A DNA stretch of 64,000 nucleotides, taken from assembly GCF_000826525.2 (NCBI RefSeq), contig NZ_LN651331.1, positions 864,805 to 928,804 on the forward strand, read 5' to 3'. Of this stretch, positions 22,562-33,345 are shown piece after piece. How positions within the stretch are numbered: position 1 is the first letter of the stretch; every line of letters starts with the position of its first letter. A model generated the notes under the pieces. It was not told the DNA's origin. It worked only from the letters and a program-made list of their open reading frames with translations, and did not search any database. The stretch is from Mobilicoccus massiliensis (GTDB lineage: Bacteria > Actinomycetota > Actinomycetes > Actinomycetales > Dermatophilaceae). The position numbers were made by a program, and so were the translations under genes.

Positions 22562-22599
22562 CGAGGCGGGTACCGGATTCGGATCCGGTACCCGCCTCG
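22562..22599. terminator. Bidirectional hairpin between tesB and ettA
   Basis: Perfect 17-bp arms (22562-22578 and 22583-22599; left arm CGAGGCGGGTACCGGAT) and a TCGG loop lie between convergent genes. Confidence 0.8.
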
Positions 22600-22632
22600 C
22601 GCGTTCGATGTCGGGCGATGAGTCGCGTGTGA

Positions 22633-24315
<1,683 letters not shown>

Positions 24316-24462
24316 GATCCGAAGGCTATCCGCCCCGCCGTTCCCTGCCGAATCGTGCCGATCTCGCCGCGCCCGCAAGGACGGCAAGCTCGGGGTTCAC
24401 CCCAGCCGACCGCGCGGTCGACCCGCACCCGTGCCCGCTCGCATGCCTGCTCTACTGGCCGC

Positions 24463-24924
24463 TCACGCGCCCGCGACCACGTACTCGTCGGTCTCGGCCC
24501 GCGCAGGATCGACGACCTGCGATCCGGCGGGCACCGAAGGCGCCGGCGGTCGACGGGCCTCGAACTGGCTCGCCCGGGTGAAGCTCGAGACCCCACGATG
24601 GAGGTCGTGGCCCATCGTCGTGGCCTTGATCTCGACGCTCGTGCCCTTACGGCCGTCGCGCTCCCATTGATCGACCTGCAGTTCGCCGTAGACGATCACC
24701 GCGTCGCCCTTGCGTACCGAGGTCGCCACGTGCCGCGCGAGGTTGCGATAGGCGACCACCGTGACGAAGTTCGTGGGGCCTTCGGCGTAGGAATGCTGCT
24801 CCTGGTCGTAACGGAAGCGCGTGGAGGCGACTCGCAGCGTGATCATCGCCTCGCCCTTGCCGGTGGTGCGGATCCGCGGGTCCTCCGTCGCGTTGCCGCG
24901 GAGGGTCACGTACGTCTCGTTCAT
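24463..24924 (-). CDS. ssb: Single-stranded DNA-binding protein
   Basis: A 153-residue OB-fold protein. The motifs MNETYVTLRGNATEDP, FVTVVAYRNLARH and KGDAVIVYGELQVDQWE are typical of SSB. The C-terminus ends AETDEYVVAGA and lacks the acidic DDDIPF-type tail used to recruit partner proteins, so this is likely a secondary SSB rather than the main replicative one. It lies 150 bp downstream of the GTPase pair on the same strand. Confidence 0.9.
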   Translation of the reverse strand: MNETYVTLRGNATEDPRIRTTGKGEAMITLRVASTRFRYDQEQHSYAEGPTNFVTVVAYRNLARHVATSVRKGDAVIVYGELQVDQWERDGRKGTSVEIKATTMGHDLHRGVSSFTRASQFEARRPPAPSVPAGSQVVDPARAETDEYVVAGA

Positions 24925-25074
24925 GTGGGACTCCCGGGTGAGGCCGGCCGCCGGGCGGTCCGGCGACTCCTCTCCAGCGTCCCCGTCACCGATCACCCCC
25001 GGGGTGGCGCGCGATCGACCTGTGGACGGGCACGACCCCTCCGACGAGGGTGTGGAAACCCGATCTGCGAAGGG

Positions 25075-26781
25075 TCAGGCCCGCGTGGCGAGCACCCGAT
25101 CGAGGTTCTCGCGCACGCGGCGGTGACGGCCGAGGATCTCGCTCTGCGGTGCGAGCAGCCTGTTCTTGGCCACCTCCCGGATCGCCCGGTCGAGGCGGGA
25201 CTCGATGACGCGGCGGCGCCGTCTGGCACCGGCGCGCACGAGGGGCAGGCAGAGCAGGGTGATCAACAGGCCTCCGAGCAGACCACCGAGGAACATGCCG
25301 GTGGGAACGGGCACGCCGGAGTAGGTGGGCGTGTGTGGCAACGGCAGCATCGCCGCCGACATGGCCCAGAGCAGCATCAGCCACAGCAGTCCGCCGACGG
25401 CGCACAGGAGCATGAGCCAGTGCAGGGCACCGGCGACGTACCACCAGAACGGATTCCGTTCCCGAAGCGGCGTGCCGACGATCGCCTGGTCGAGCGCGTC
25501 GCCGAGATCCTTCTCGTTCGGCCCGGCCGCGGTCTCGACGGCGTCGGCCCACAGCGGCGGCAGCCCCTGGCTCGCCTTGGTGCCGAGCCGACGCATGAGG
25601 GTCGCGACCGCGGCACGAGCGGCCGGGGTGGCCTCCGGGAGCGACGAACGTGCGAGGACCGCCCCGATCTCCTGATCCTGCGCCGTCTGCTTCCCGCGGC
25701 CCGCACGTGAGCCACCGCCGAGGACGGTCTGGTCCAGCCGGAAGCGACGCAACGGATCCGGCCGGGCCGAACGCAGCCACCTCGTCAACGGCCAGCCGGT
25801 GTGCGCGGCGGCCCGGGTGCGGTAGTCGCGCTCGACGCCGTCGAGGACCACGGGGACCCCGGCGGTGCGGGCGAGACCGGAGACGAGAGCCTCGTCGGGT
25901 TCGACCGACACCGACGCCTCGCCGTCGCCGACGTGGGCGCGCAGGTCGGCGGCCGCCTGGTAGAGATCGCCGACGAGCCGGACGCGAGAGGCCGTCGCCG
26001 CGCGGACCGCTCCGGCCAACGCACCTCGAAGATCGTCGAGTCCCTGGCCCGTGCGGGCCGACACGAGCAACACCTCCGCGTTGGGCAGCCCGTCCTCGAC
26101 GAGAAGCCGGTGCAGGTGGTCGCTGCAGGCCTCGGCCTCCTCCGGTGCGAGCCGGTCGGCCTGGTTGAGCACGACGAGGGTCACGGCCTCGTGCGTGCGC
26201 AGCCGCCGCAGGTAGTCCTCGTGGAGGATGCCGTCGGCGTACTTCTGGGGGTCGGTCACCCAGACGAAGACGTCGGCGAGGGCCAGCACACGATCGGCCT
26301 CGGCACGGTGCGCGACCCGGTGCGAGTCGACGTCCGGCAGGTCGAGCAGCACGAGCCCGTCGAGGTCGCTGCCGACCCCGCTGCGTTCGGCGCGCTCCCG
26401 GCTGACGCGGTGCCGGTTGGCCGAGCCCACCCAGTCGAGGAGCTCGTTGGCCGGGTCGTCGCCCCACACGGCCGAGCTGATCGTCGTGGTCGTCGGGCGC
26501 AACATTCCCACGGTCGAGACCGCGGAGCCGACGAGCCGGTTGAACGTGCTCGACTTGCCGCTACCGGTGGCGCCCGCGAGCGCGACGATCGTGTGATCAC
26601 CGACGAGTTCGAGCCGTTCGGAGGCCTTGCGCAGGACCTTGCGTGCGGCCTCGACCTCGGCCGCGGGCAGCTGCTCCCCGCCCGCGTCGATCGCGGCGAT
26701 GAGCCCGCCGACGGCGTCCTTGAGCTGCTCGGCGCTCGGCGCGGCGGGCCGGCGGTCTCGACGGCTGAGCAGGCGGCTCAT
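25075..26781 (-). CDS. Dynamin-like/YfjP-family membrane GTPase (second of pair)
   Basis: A 568-residue GTPase with P-loop GATGSGKSS near residue 70, switch region PTTTTISS, G3 DLPDVDS and G4 NQAD. A long charged middle region follows, then two membrane spans at about residues 450-510 (HWLMLLCAVGGLLWLMLLWAM and GMFLGGLLGGLLITLLCLP). The ATG overlaps the stop of the preceding GTPase gene by 4 nt, so the pair is made together. The paired arrangement recalls the Streptomyces DynA/DynB proteins of sporulation septation, but that identity is an inference. Confidence 0.85.
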   Translation of the reverse strand: MSRLLSRRDRRPAAPSAEQLKDAVGGLIAAIDAGGEQLPAAEVEAARKVLRKASERLELVGDHTIVALAGATGSGKSSTFNRLVGSAVSTVGMLRPTTTTISSAVWGDDPANELLDWVGSANRHRVSRERAERSGVGSDLDGLVLLDLPDVDSHRVAHRAEADRVLALADVFVWVTDPQKYADGILHEDYLRRLRTHEAVTLVVLNQADRLAPEEAEACSDHLHRLLVEDGLPNAEVLLVSARTGQGLDDLRGALAGAVRAATASRVRLVGDLYQAAADLRAHVGDGEASVSVEPDEALVSGLARTAGVPVVLDGVERDYRTRAAAHTGWPLTRWLRSARPDPLRRFRLDQTVLGGGSRAGRGKQTAQDQEIGAVLARSSLPEATPAARAAVATLMRRLGTKASQGLPPLWADAVETAAGPNEKDLGDALDQAIVGTPLRERNPFWWYVAGALHWLMLLCAVGGLLWLMLLWAMSAAMLPLPHTPTYSGVPVPTGMFLGGLLGGLLITLLCLPLVRAGARRRRRVIESRLDRAIREVAKNRLLAPQSEILGRHRRVRENLDRVLATRA

Positions 26782-28562
26782 CGGGCCACCGCCACGTCCG
26801 CGGCCGCGTCGAGCAGCAGTCCGGGTTGGTCCGGGTCGACGGCCACCGTGTCGACGGCGTCGAAGATGCGCTGCTTCTGTTCGGCGTGGAGTTCGGAGAC
26901 CCGTTCCAGCAGCCGGGCCCGCGACTTGGCCGCGAGGGTACGCACCGCCTGGTCCCCGAAGATCGCCTCGAGCAGCCGCTGGGCCACGACGGCCGAGCCG
27001 CCGGCGATTCCGACCTCGGCGCCGCCCAGGGTGCCCATCGTGTGGCTGAAGACGACGAGCATGAGCACGACCCCGACGGCGTTGACGCCCATCGACAGCA
27101 CTCGGGCCGTGGTGCGCCGGTCCTTGCCCTCGCTGCGGACGAGTTCGAGCAGGTCCTGCTGCCAGTCGCGCACGAGGCGGTGCACCTCGTCGTCGAAACC
27201 GGCGGCCGGGGTGCCGATCTGCGGGTTCTCGGCCAGCACCTCCTCGGCGCCGGCGATGGCGCGCCACCGCTTGACGACGGCGGCGTTCGCGTCCTCGGAG
27301 TGGGCGAGGATGAGGTCGGCCACGCCCGACTGCAGGGCCTCGCCCAGCTCGCTCGCCGGTGCGGGACGCCCGCGCAGCGCCGCCGTCAGCCGGTCGCGCA
27401 GTCGCCCGAACCCGACCTCGATCTGACGCAGGAACTCGCCGGTGCCGACGAACTCCTGCCACCGGGCCAGCACCTCGCCGCGCAGGAGCGTGCCGTCGCT
27501 CATGCCGCGCGAGATGCCGTCGAGGGCCTCGGCGTACGCGACGTCGACGACCGCCCGCATCTGCTCCACCGTCTGGACCTGGGTCGAGCTCGCCTCGGCG
27601 AGCCGGTCGACGCGGGTCGCGAGCGAGTCGAGGGCGCCGTCGAGCGTGCGGCGGACGACGAGACCGCGTGCCCGCTGGTCCTCCCCGAGCCGCGCGAGCC
27701 AGCCGCGCAGGTCGGCGACCTCCGCCTCGGGGAGCATTCCCGATTCGTCGAGCGTGGTCTCGGCGAGCGCGAACACCGGTGAGTTCGTCAGCCCTTCGTC
27801 GACGAGCATCCCGCCGAGGTGCTCGGCGATCTCCTCGGTCGCACCGTCGGGCACCCGGTCGAGGACGATGGCGACCGACGTGCCGCGCTCGACCGACCGG
27901 CGCAGCATCTCCCACGGGACGGCGTCGGCGTACCGGGCCGCCGTCGTGACGAACACCCACAGATCGGCGGCACCGAGGAGCTGACGCGCGAGGTCACGGT
28001 TGCCGGCGACGACCGAGTCGATGTCCGGCGCGTCGAGCAGCGCGATGCCGGCGGGCAGGCCGTCGGCGACGGCCAGGCGCAGCGCGGAGGGGTCGTCGGT
28101 GCCTCCGCTCTCGTCACCGCTGATGCGGGTGAGGTGCGGCAGGACGCGGGGCGTGGTGAACCACCGCTCGTCGTCGGGGTGGTGGACGAGCACGCAGGCG
28201 CGCGTCGTCGGCCGCAGCACTCCGCTCCGGCTGACCACGCGGCGGGTCAGGGTGTTGACGAGCGTCGACTTGCCCGCCCCCGTGGAGCCGCCGACCACGG
28301 CGAGCAGCGGCGCGTCGATGTCGGCGAGCCGCGGGATGATGTAGTCGTCGAACTGGTCGAGCATCTCGGTACGTGAACGCCGCGCCTCGGCCGCGTCGGC
28401 GGTGTCGAGGGGTAGTTCGGCCGAGGCCACCGCCGCCCGCAGGGCGCGCACCGCCGCCAACAGGGGGCCGGCGTCCCCCTCGGATGTCACCACCGCGGGC
28501 GCGGCACCGGCAGCCGCGCCGGCTACGCCGTCCCTTGTGTCGTGCTCGAACTCGTCGCTCAC
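26778..28562 (-). CDS. Dynamin-like GTPase (first of pair)
   Basis: A 594-residue GTPase. P-loop GGSTGAGKST, switch PTTRACVLV, G3 DAPDIDS and a G4-like VLDRVPD are visible in the first 280 residues. A membrane hairpin lies near residues 490-530 (VLSMGVNAVGVVLMLVVF and GGAEVGIAGGSAVVAQ). The GTG at 28562 is preceded by GAGGGTGG. It overlaps the next GTPase gene, and a heteromeric membrane-remodelling complex is the obvious reading for such pairs. Confidence 0.85.
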   Translation of the reverse strand: MSDEFEHDTRDGVAGAAAGAAPAVVTSEGDAGPLLAAVRALRAAVASAELPLDTADAAEARRSRTEMLDQFDDYIIPRLADIDAPLLAVVGGSTGAGKSTLVNTLTRRVVSRSGVLRPTTRACVLVHHPDDERWFTTPRVLPHLTRISGDESGGTDDPSALRLAVADGLPAGIALLDAPDIDSVVAGNRDLARQLLGAADLWVFVTTAARYADAVPWEMLRRSVERGTSVAIVLDRVPDGATEEIAEHLGGMLVDEGLTNSPVFALAETTLDESGMLPEAEVADLRGWLARLGEDQRARGLVVRRTLDGALDSLATRVDRLAEASSTQVQTVEQMRAVVDVAYAEALDGISRGMSDGTLLRGEVLARWQEFVGTGEFLRQIEVGFGRLRDRLTAALRGRPAPASELGEALQSGVADLILAHSEDANAAVVKRWRAIAGAEEVLAENPQIGTPAAGFDDEVHRLVRDWQQDLLELVRSEGKDRRTTARVLSMGVNAVGVVLMLVVFSHTMGTLGGAEVGIAGGSAVVAQRLLEAIFGDQAVRTLAAKSRARLLERVSELHAEQKQRIFDAVDTVAVDPDQPGLLLDAAADVAVAR

Positions 28563-28808
28563 CGTCCACCCTCTCTGTCCAGCAGGACCACGGTACCGGC
28601 GCCACGCGCGGGTGCCTCGTCGACGCAACGCCCGGCGGCCTCTCGCGCATCCGTCACGGCACGATTCGACGCCGGAGTGTGACCGGATCGAGACGGGCGT
28701 CCATCGAACGCTCACGTCCGGTCGCCACGGCCCGATGGGAGGAGTACGGGACGACCCGCAGGACGCGGGTCCCGCCGAACGGCGCCCGCACCACGGAAGG
28801 AACCCGCC

Positions 28809-29045
28809 ATGACCATGCCTGCCACCGCCCTGCTCGAGCGCGAGACCACCGAGCGCCCCACCCCGCCGCTGGGCCTCGGCGACCTCGTCGTCGACACGGA
28901 CCGAGGGACGGCCGTCATCGGCGTCCTGCGCCGCTCCGACCCCCAGGCCTGGCTCTTCGCCGAGCGCGCCCGCTACCTGCTCACCGGCACGTGCGACCCG
29001 TACGCCGAGCAGCTCCTGCGCCAGGCCGGGTGCCTGCGCGACTGA
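28809..29045 (+). CDS. Small hypothetical protein
   Basis: A 78-residue protein with a good ribosome site (GGAAGG, 8 nt before ATG 28809) and high third-position GC. The core GDLVVDTDRGTAVIGVLRR followed by an Arg/Leu-rich helix suggests a compact soluble domain. It lies alone between the divergent GTPase operon and a tRNA gene. I do not recognise the family. A second ATG two codons later is also possible. Confidence 0.6.
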   Translation: MTMPATALLERETTERPTPPLGLGDLVVDTDRGTAVIGVLRRSDPQAWLFAERARYLLTGTCDPYAEQLLRQAGCLRD

Positions 29046-29059
29046 GCCGCGCGATTCGG

Positions 29060-29133
29060 CGCCCCCGGCAGGACTCGAACCTGCGACCTAGAGATTAGAA
29101 GGCTCTTGCTCTATCCAGCTGAGCTACGAGGGC
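29060..29133 (-). tRNA. tRNA-Arg (TCT)
   Basis: A 74-nt cloverleaf on the minus strand with acceptor GCCCTCG pairing with CGGGGGC, T-loop GGTTCGAGTCC and anticodon loop CTTCTAA (anticodon TCT). Confidence 0.94.
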
Positions 29134-29471
29134 AACGCTTCGCGATTGTAGACGGCCGTGCTCACCGGCCCGGGATCGTGGCTCGACCGCACCGCTCCAG
29201 CGCTTGGGATACCGAACACCGTGTGAGATACTGATCAATGCCCGTTACGGACCGGTAGACTCGCTGGTCGGGAGCCGGTCGGTGGCGATGGCCGCGAATC
29301 CGTGGCTGTTCCCACCGAGGCGTTCGGCTGCCGGTCGGGACGAAACGGGTGCACCATACCGCTTTAGACGAACATGAGGTGACGCTGGCGGAAACGGCAG
29401 TGAGCAGTGCCCGTGGCCTCGGCCCCCCGGGGTTGTCCTCGGGCGCCACCCATCGAGCAAGGAGCACCGGA
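29134..29471. other. Intergenic region ahead of phaZ, no gene seen
   Basis: These 338 bp contain no convincing coding sequence on either strand. They must hold the promoters of tRNA-Arg (minus) and phaZ (plus). I see no clear -10/-35 pair or palindrome that I would defend. Confidence 0.6.
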
Positions 29472-30851
29472 ATGACCACCGCGAAACGCGTCGACACCGC
29501 CGTCCCGCGCCCTCACTGGCCCGCGGTCGCGCCGAAGAACGGCTACCAGGGTCCCTACAATCCGTGGCTCGAGCACATGCACTACGTCAGCACCACGGCG
29601 ATGAAGTTCGCGTCCCTGGCAGTGGGTCTGCAGCGCGACATCTTTCGCATCCACCGTGACGTGGGCCGCATCTACGGGCAGCCGCTGTTCGTTCAGCAGA
29701 TGAACTCCTACCTCGAGCGGGTAGCGGACGCGAACGTCACGCTCATGGAGCAGCTCACGCGCGAGTACACCAAGCCCGAGTTCGGCTTCACGACCACCCG
29801 CATCGACGGCAAGGACGTCCCGGTCACCGAGCGCGTCGTCGCCGACCGCCCGTTCTGCAAGCTCATCCACTTCGAGCGCGACACCGACCGCAAGGACCCG
29901 GTCGTCCTGCTCGTGGCCCCCCAGTCGGGCCACTACGCGACCCTGCTGCGACCGACGGTCGAGCGCCTGTTGCCCGAGGCCGAGGTCTACGTCACCGACT
30001 GGGTCAACGCACGCGAGGTCCCGGTCGAGGCCGGCGAGTTCACGCTCGAGACCTACGCCGACTACCTCGTCGACTTCATCACCGAGCTCGGCCCCCACGC
30101 GCAGGTCATCTCGATCTGCCAGTCGACCGTGCCGGCGGTCATGGCCGTCTCCCGCATCGCCGAGGACGCCCCCGAGGCCCAGCCCGAGACCCTCACCCTC
30201 ATGGCCGGCCCTCTCGACCCGTCGGCGGCACCCACCGAGGTCACGCAACTCGCCGACCGCATGCACCTGCCGAGCTATCTGCGGATGTTCATCGCCGAGG
30301 CGCCCAACGGCCGCAAGGTCTACCCCGGTTACGTGCAGCTGATGTCGTTCATCGCGATGAATCCCGAGAACCACTTCTCCTCGCACCGCGACCTGTACCG
30401 CTACCAGGTCGCCGACAACACCAACCCCGAGATCGTGCGCATCGAGCGGTTCTACCGCGAGTACTTCGCCGTCGCCGACCTCACCGCGGAGTTCTACGCC
30501 GACACCGTCGAACGCGTCTTCATCGACAAGGAGCTCGCCAAGGGCACGATGAACTACCGCGGACGCCCCGTGCGCCCCGAGGTCATCACGTGCCCGATCA
30601 TCGGCGTAGAAGGTGCGAACGACGACATCTCGGCCCCCGGGCAGACCCGCGACTTCCTCGCCAAGTTCACCGGCTCGAGCGACGTGACGTTCTACGAACA
30701 GCCGCACGCAGGCCACTACGGCGTCTTCGCCGGCGGCAACTGGCGCGAGGAGATCGCGCCGCGGCTCCTCGGCAAGATCCACGAGGCCTCGAGCGAGACG
30801 TACAGCAAGCCGCAGAAGGCCCACAAGAAGATCGAGCCGTACCACGGCTGA
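29472..30851 (+). CDS. phaZ: Intracellular polyhydroxyalkanoate depolymerase
   Basis: A 459-residue alpha/beta hydrolase that degrades stored poly-3-hydroxybutyrate granules. The N-terminal YNPWLEHMHYVSTTAMKFASLA and the C-terminal EQPHAGHYGVFAGGNWREEIAP are typical of the intracellular PhaZ family. In place of the usual lipase box serine, the nucleophile position reads ISICQSTVPAV, with a cysteine, as known for the Ralstonia intracellular enzyme. The histidine is probably in HAGHYG. ATG 29472 has AAGGAG 7 nt upstream. There is no signal peptide. No PHA synthase is in the window. Confidence 0.92.
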   Translation: MTTAKRVDTAVPRPHWPAVAPKNGYQGPYNPWLEHMHYVSTTAMKFASLAVGLQRDIFRIHRDVGRIYGQPLFVQQMNSYLERVADANVTLMEQLTREYTKPEFGFTTTRIDGKDVPVTERVVADRPFCKLIHFERDTDRKDPVVLLVAPQSGHYATLLRPTVERLLPEAEVYVTDWVNAREVPVEAGEFTLETYADYLVDFITELGPHAQVISICQSTVPAVMAVSRIAEDAPEAQPETLTLMAGPLDPSAAPTEVTQLADRMHLPSYLRMFIAEAPNGRKVYPGYVQLMSFIAMNPENHFSSHRDLYRYQVADNTNPEIVRIERFYREYFAVADLTAEFYADTVERVFIDKELAKGTMNYRGRPVRPEVITCPIIGVEGANDDISAPGQTRDFLAKFTGSSDVTFYEQPHAGHYGVFAGGNWREEIAPRLLGKIHEASSETYSKPQKAHKKIEPYHG

Positions 30852-30857
30852 GGCACT

Positions 30858-30889
30858 CGGCCGGTCACCCCACCTCCGGTGACCGGCCG
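30858..30889 (+). terminator. Hairpin after phaZ
   Basis: Perfect 12-bp arms (CGGCCGGTCACC, 30858-30869, and 30878-30889) with an 8-nt loop lie 6 bp after the stop codon. Confidence 0.75.
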
Positions 30890-30986
30890 CTGTGCGAGAT
30901 ACGCGGCATGTTCCAAGAGAGGCGATGACGTTCGTGCGCAGGCGCATTGGGCGTGACGTGGATCACGAGGGCAGGGCCGTGACGGC

Positions 30987-30999
30987 TAGGGTGGGCGTG
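30987..30999 (+). promoter_or_regulatory. Candidate -10 box for a leaderless phosphopantetheinyl transferase transcript
   Basis: TAGGGT at 30987-30992 ends 6 nt before the GTG at 30999. No ribosome site lies ahead of the GTG, so transcription and translation probably start together. Confidence 0.4.
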
Positions 31000-31775
31000 T
31001 GACTGCGCGCGAGAGGTCCCGCGAAGGGCGGCCGGTCGACGAGGTGCACGCCTACGTGTCACGAGCGATCCCGGGCGACGACTTCGTCCACCTTCTCGAC
31101 GACGTCGAGCGCGCCTCGCTGGCCGTGATCCGGGCGCCCCGCGACCGCGACCGCTACCTCAGCGCTCACGTGCTCATGCGACGCGTCCTCGCCGAGCACA
31201 CCGGCATCGCCGAGGACGAACAGCGTTTTCACCGGCGTTGCATCATCTGCGGGGGCCCACACGGCAAGCCACGCCTCGTACCACCGGGCGTCGACCCGTT
31301 CGACGAGAACGCGATCTCCGCGCTCGACACCCCCCAGATCAATCTCTCCTACGCCGGCAATCGGGTCATGCTCGCGCTGCGGCAGCAGGGTGCCATCGGT
31401 GTCGACATCGAGGCCTGGGCCATGACCGACTTCGTCGGATTCCCTTCAGTGGCACTCACCGCCGAGGAATCTCGAGAACTGCTGGAGTTCGGCGTCGCCG
31501 ACCGGGCCGCCGCACGCACCGCCTGGTGGTGCCGCAAGGAGGCCGTGCTCAAGGCCACCGGCCACGGCCTGCGCGTCGAGGCGGTCAACCTTCGCGTCAC
31601 GCCTCCCGACACCCCGCCGGCGTTGCTGGCGTGGAACGACCCCACCATCCCCCGGCCCGACGTGACGATGGCCGACGTCCCCGTCGAGGGACGCTACGCG
31701 GCCGCAGTGGCCGTCGAGGGCCGGGTCACGCTGCGCGTGCACCTGCACGACGTCGACCACCTCGCCCGCGTCTGA
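30999..31775 (+). CDS. 4'-phosphopantetheinyl transferase (Sfp type)
   Basis: Transfers phosphopantetheine from CoA to carrier-protein serines. The protein (258 residues) shows the family motifs: GKPRL near residue 88, the magnesium site GVDIEAW near 131 and WWCRKEAVLKATGHGL near 168. It lies next to the only carrier-domain gene in the window (the Pls-type synthetase at 33332-37280, convergent to it), which is its likely client. The GTG start is supported by a -10-like box just upstream. It may also serve other carriers in the cell. Confidence 0.92.
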   Translation: MTARERSREGRPVDEVHAYVSRAIPGDDFVHLLDDVERASLAVIRAPRDRDRYLSAHVLMRRVLAEHTGIAEDEQRFHRRCIICGGPHGKPRLVPPGVDPFDENAISALDTPQINLSYAGNRVMLALRQQGAIGVDIEAWAMTDFVGFPSVALTAEESRELLEFGVADRAAARTAWWCRKEAVLKATGHGLRVEAVNLRVTPPDTPPALLAWNDPTIPRPDVTMADVPVEGRYAAAVAVEGRVTLRVHLHDVDHLARV

Positions 31776-31890
31776 GACCCGCCCGGCTCGTCCCGGTGGC
31801 GGTCGCGCACACCGCCGACAGACGTGTCGGCGCTCCGCGAGAACGACGCCGAGACCCTGAGACCCCGAGGCCCCGAGACGCGGTGCGGGG

Positions 31891-33345
31891 TCAGCGATCC
31901 CGGGAGAAGACCTCGCGCACGGCCTCCCCGACGCGCTCGAGGACCGAATCCTCGCCGGTGCCGGTCTCCTCGTCCCACTCGTCGGCCAGGGGCTCGGTCG
32001 ACGTCGCGCCGCGCGTGCGTCCGACCGCCTTGGTCTTGCCTCTGCCGCCGGGCAAGGGCGGGAGCAGCGTCTCGTCGATCCACGGGGTGAGCACACCGTC
32101 GAGACCGGGACGCACCGACGCGAGGTGAGCGCGAAAGTCGTCGGTCGTGACGACGGAGTCGTGGTGGTCGGCGACCCACGACCGCACGAGGTCGAAGAAC
32201 TGCTCGTCACCGACGGCGCACCGAACGGCGTGCAGTGCGAGCGCCCCGCGCTTGTAGACCCGGTCGTCGAACATGCGGTCGGCGCCCGGATCGGCGATGC
32301 GCAGGTCCTGCGGCTCCTGACGCAAGGCGTCGTAGTAGCGGGCCACGGTCTGCGTCATCGGGCGGGCGCCGAGGTGGTCCCACCAGAGCCATTCGGCGTA
32401 GCAGGCGAATCCCTCGTTGAGCCAGATGTCGCGCCACCGCGCGAGCCCGACCGCGTTGCCGAACCACTGGTGGGCGAGTTCGTGGGCGACCAGGCGTTCG
32501 CTGTGCCGTTGGCCGCCGGCGTGGTTGCTCCCGAAGATCGACATCGACTGCGCCTCGAGCGGGATCTCCAGGGGATCGTCGGTGACGACGACGTCGTAGC
32601 GCGAGAACGGGTAGGGCCCGAACAGTCGCACGAACAGGCGCATCATCTCCGGCTGCCGGGCGAAGTCGTGGGCCGCGCGGCGACGAAGTCGGTCGGGGAC
32701 GTAGATCTTCTGGGGCACCTCGCCCTTGCCGAGGTCGGCGGGCACGATCTCGGAGTACCGGCCCACCTGGATCGTCGCCAGGTACGGAGCGGTGGGGGTG
32801 GGGTTGTCGAAGACCGTCGTGGCCCGCCCCGACGAACGGACGTAGGAGATCTGCTCGCCGTTGGCGACGACCGTGTACGCCGACTCCGTCGTGACCGCGA
32901 TGCGGTAGGTGGCCCGAGAGGAGGGCCGGTCGTTGCACGGGAACCACGTGGGCGCCCCGTCCGGCTGGGCGGCGACGAGGGCGCCGTCGTCGAGCTCCTC
33001 GAATCCGACCTCCCCCCACGGGCCCAGACGTGGCCCGGGCGAGCCGCCGTACTCGATGACGACCTGCACCCGGCGGCGCGCGGAACTCGTCCCGCGCAGG
33101 GGCACGACGAGCTTGCTGCCACGGGTTCGGGCCCGACGCACCGACTCACCATCGACCCGCACGTCGGACACCGAGAGTCCGACGAGGTCGAACTCGAGCT
33201 CCTTGGCGGTCTCGCGCAGGGTCACGTCGATACGGGCGGTGCCGAGGAGCCGATTCGACTTGACCGTGTAGTCGAGTTCGAGGTCGTAGTGGGTGACGTC
33301 GTAGACGCGGCTCCCCTGCTTCTTCACGTAGTCACGGTCGGGCAT
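31891..33345 (-). CDS. M1-family metallopeptidase
   Basis: A 484-residue zinc peptidase, about half the length of PepN because it lacks the large C-terminal domain. The zinc site is HELAHQWFGN with the third ligand in WLNEGFACYAEW. In place of GAMEN, the binding motif reads LEAQSMS. The last 70 residues are charged and look disordered. Its ATG at 33345 lies 14 bp inside the end of the Pls-type synthetase, so it is translated from the same message. A role in trimming or resistance to that synthetase's product is an inference; no signal peptide is seen. Confidence 0.9.
   Translation of the reverse strand: MPDRDYVKKQGSRVYDVTHYDLELDYTVKSNRLLGTARIDVTLRETAKELEFDLVGLSVSDVRVDGESVRRARTRGSKLVVPLRGTSSARRRVQVVIEYGGSPGPRLGPWGEVGFEELDDGALVAAQPDGAPTWFPCNDRPSSRATYRIAVTTESAYTVVANGEQISYVRSSGRATTVFDNPTPTAPYLATIQVGRYSEIVPADLGKGEVPQKIYVPDRLRRRAAHDFARQPEMMRLFVRLFGPYPFSRYDVVVTDDPLEIPLEAQSMSIFGSNHAGGQRHSERLVAHELAHQWFGNAVGLARWRDIWLNEGFACYAEWLWWDHLGARPMTQTVARYYDALRQEPQDLRIADPGADRMFDDRVYKRGALALHAVRCAVGDEQFFDLVRSWVADHHDSVVTTDDFRAHLASVRPGLDGVLTPWIDETLLPPLPGGRGKTKAVGRTRGATSTEPLADEWDEETGTGEDSVLERVGEAVREVFSRDR

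Noticed and set aside
31845..31885. Short run of GAGACC/GAGGCC-type repeats between the transferase and the M1 peptidase
   Set aside because: The units are degenerate and very short, with no consistent spacing, so this is most likely chance in G/C-rich DNA.
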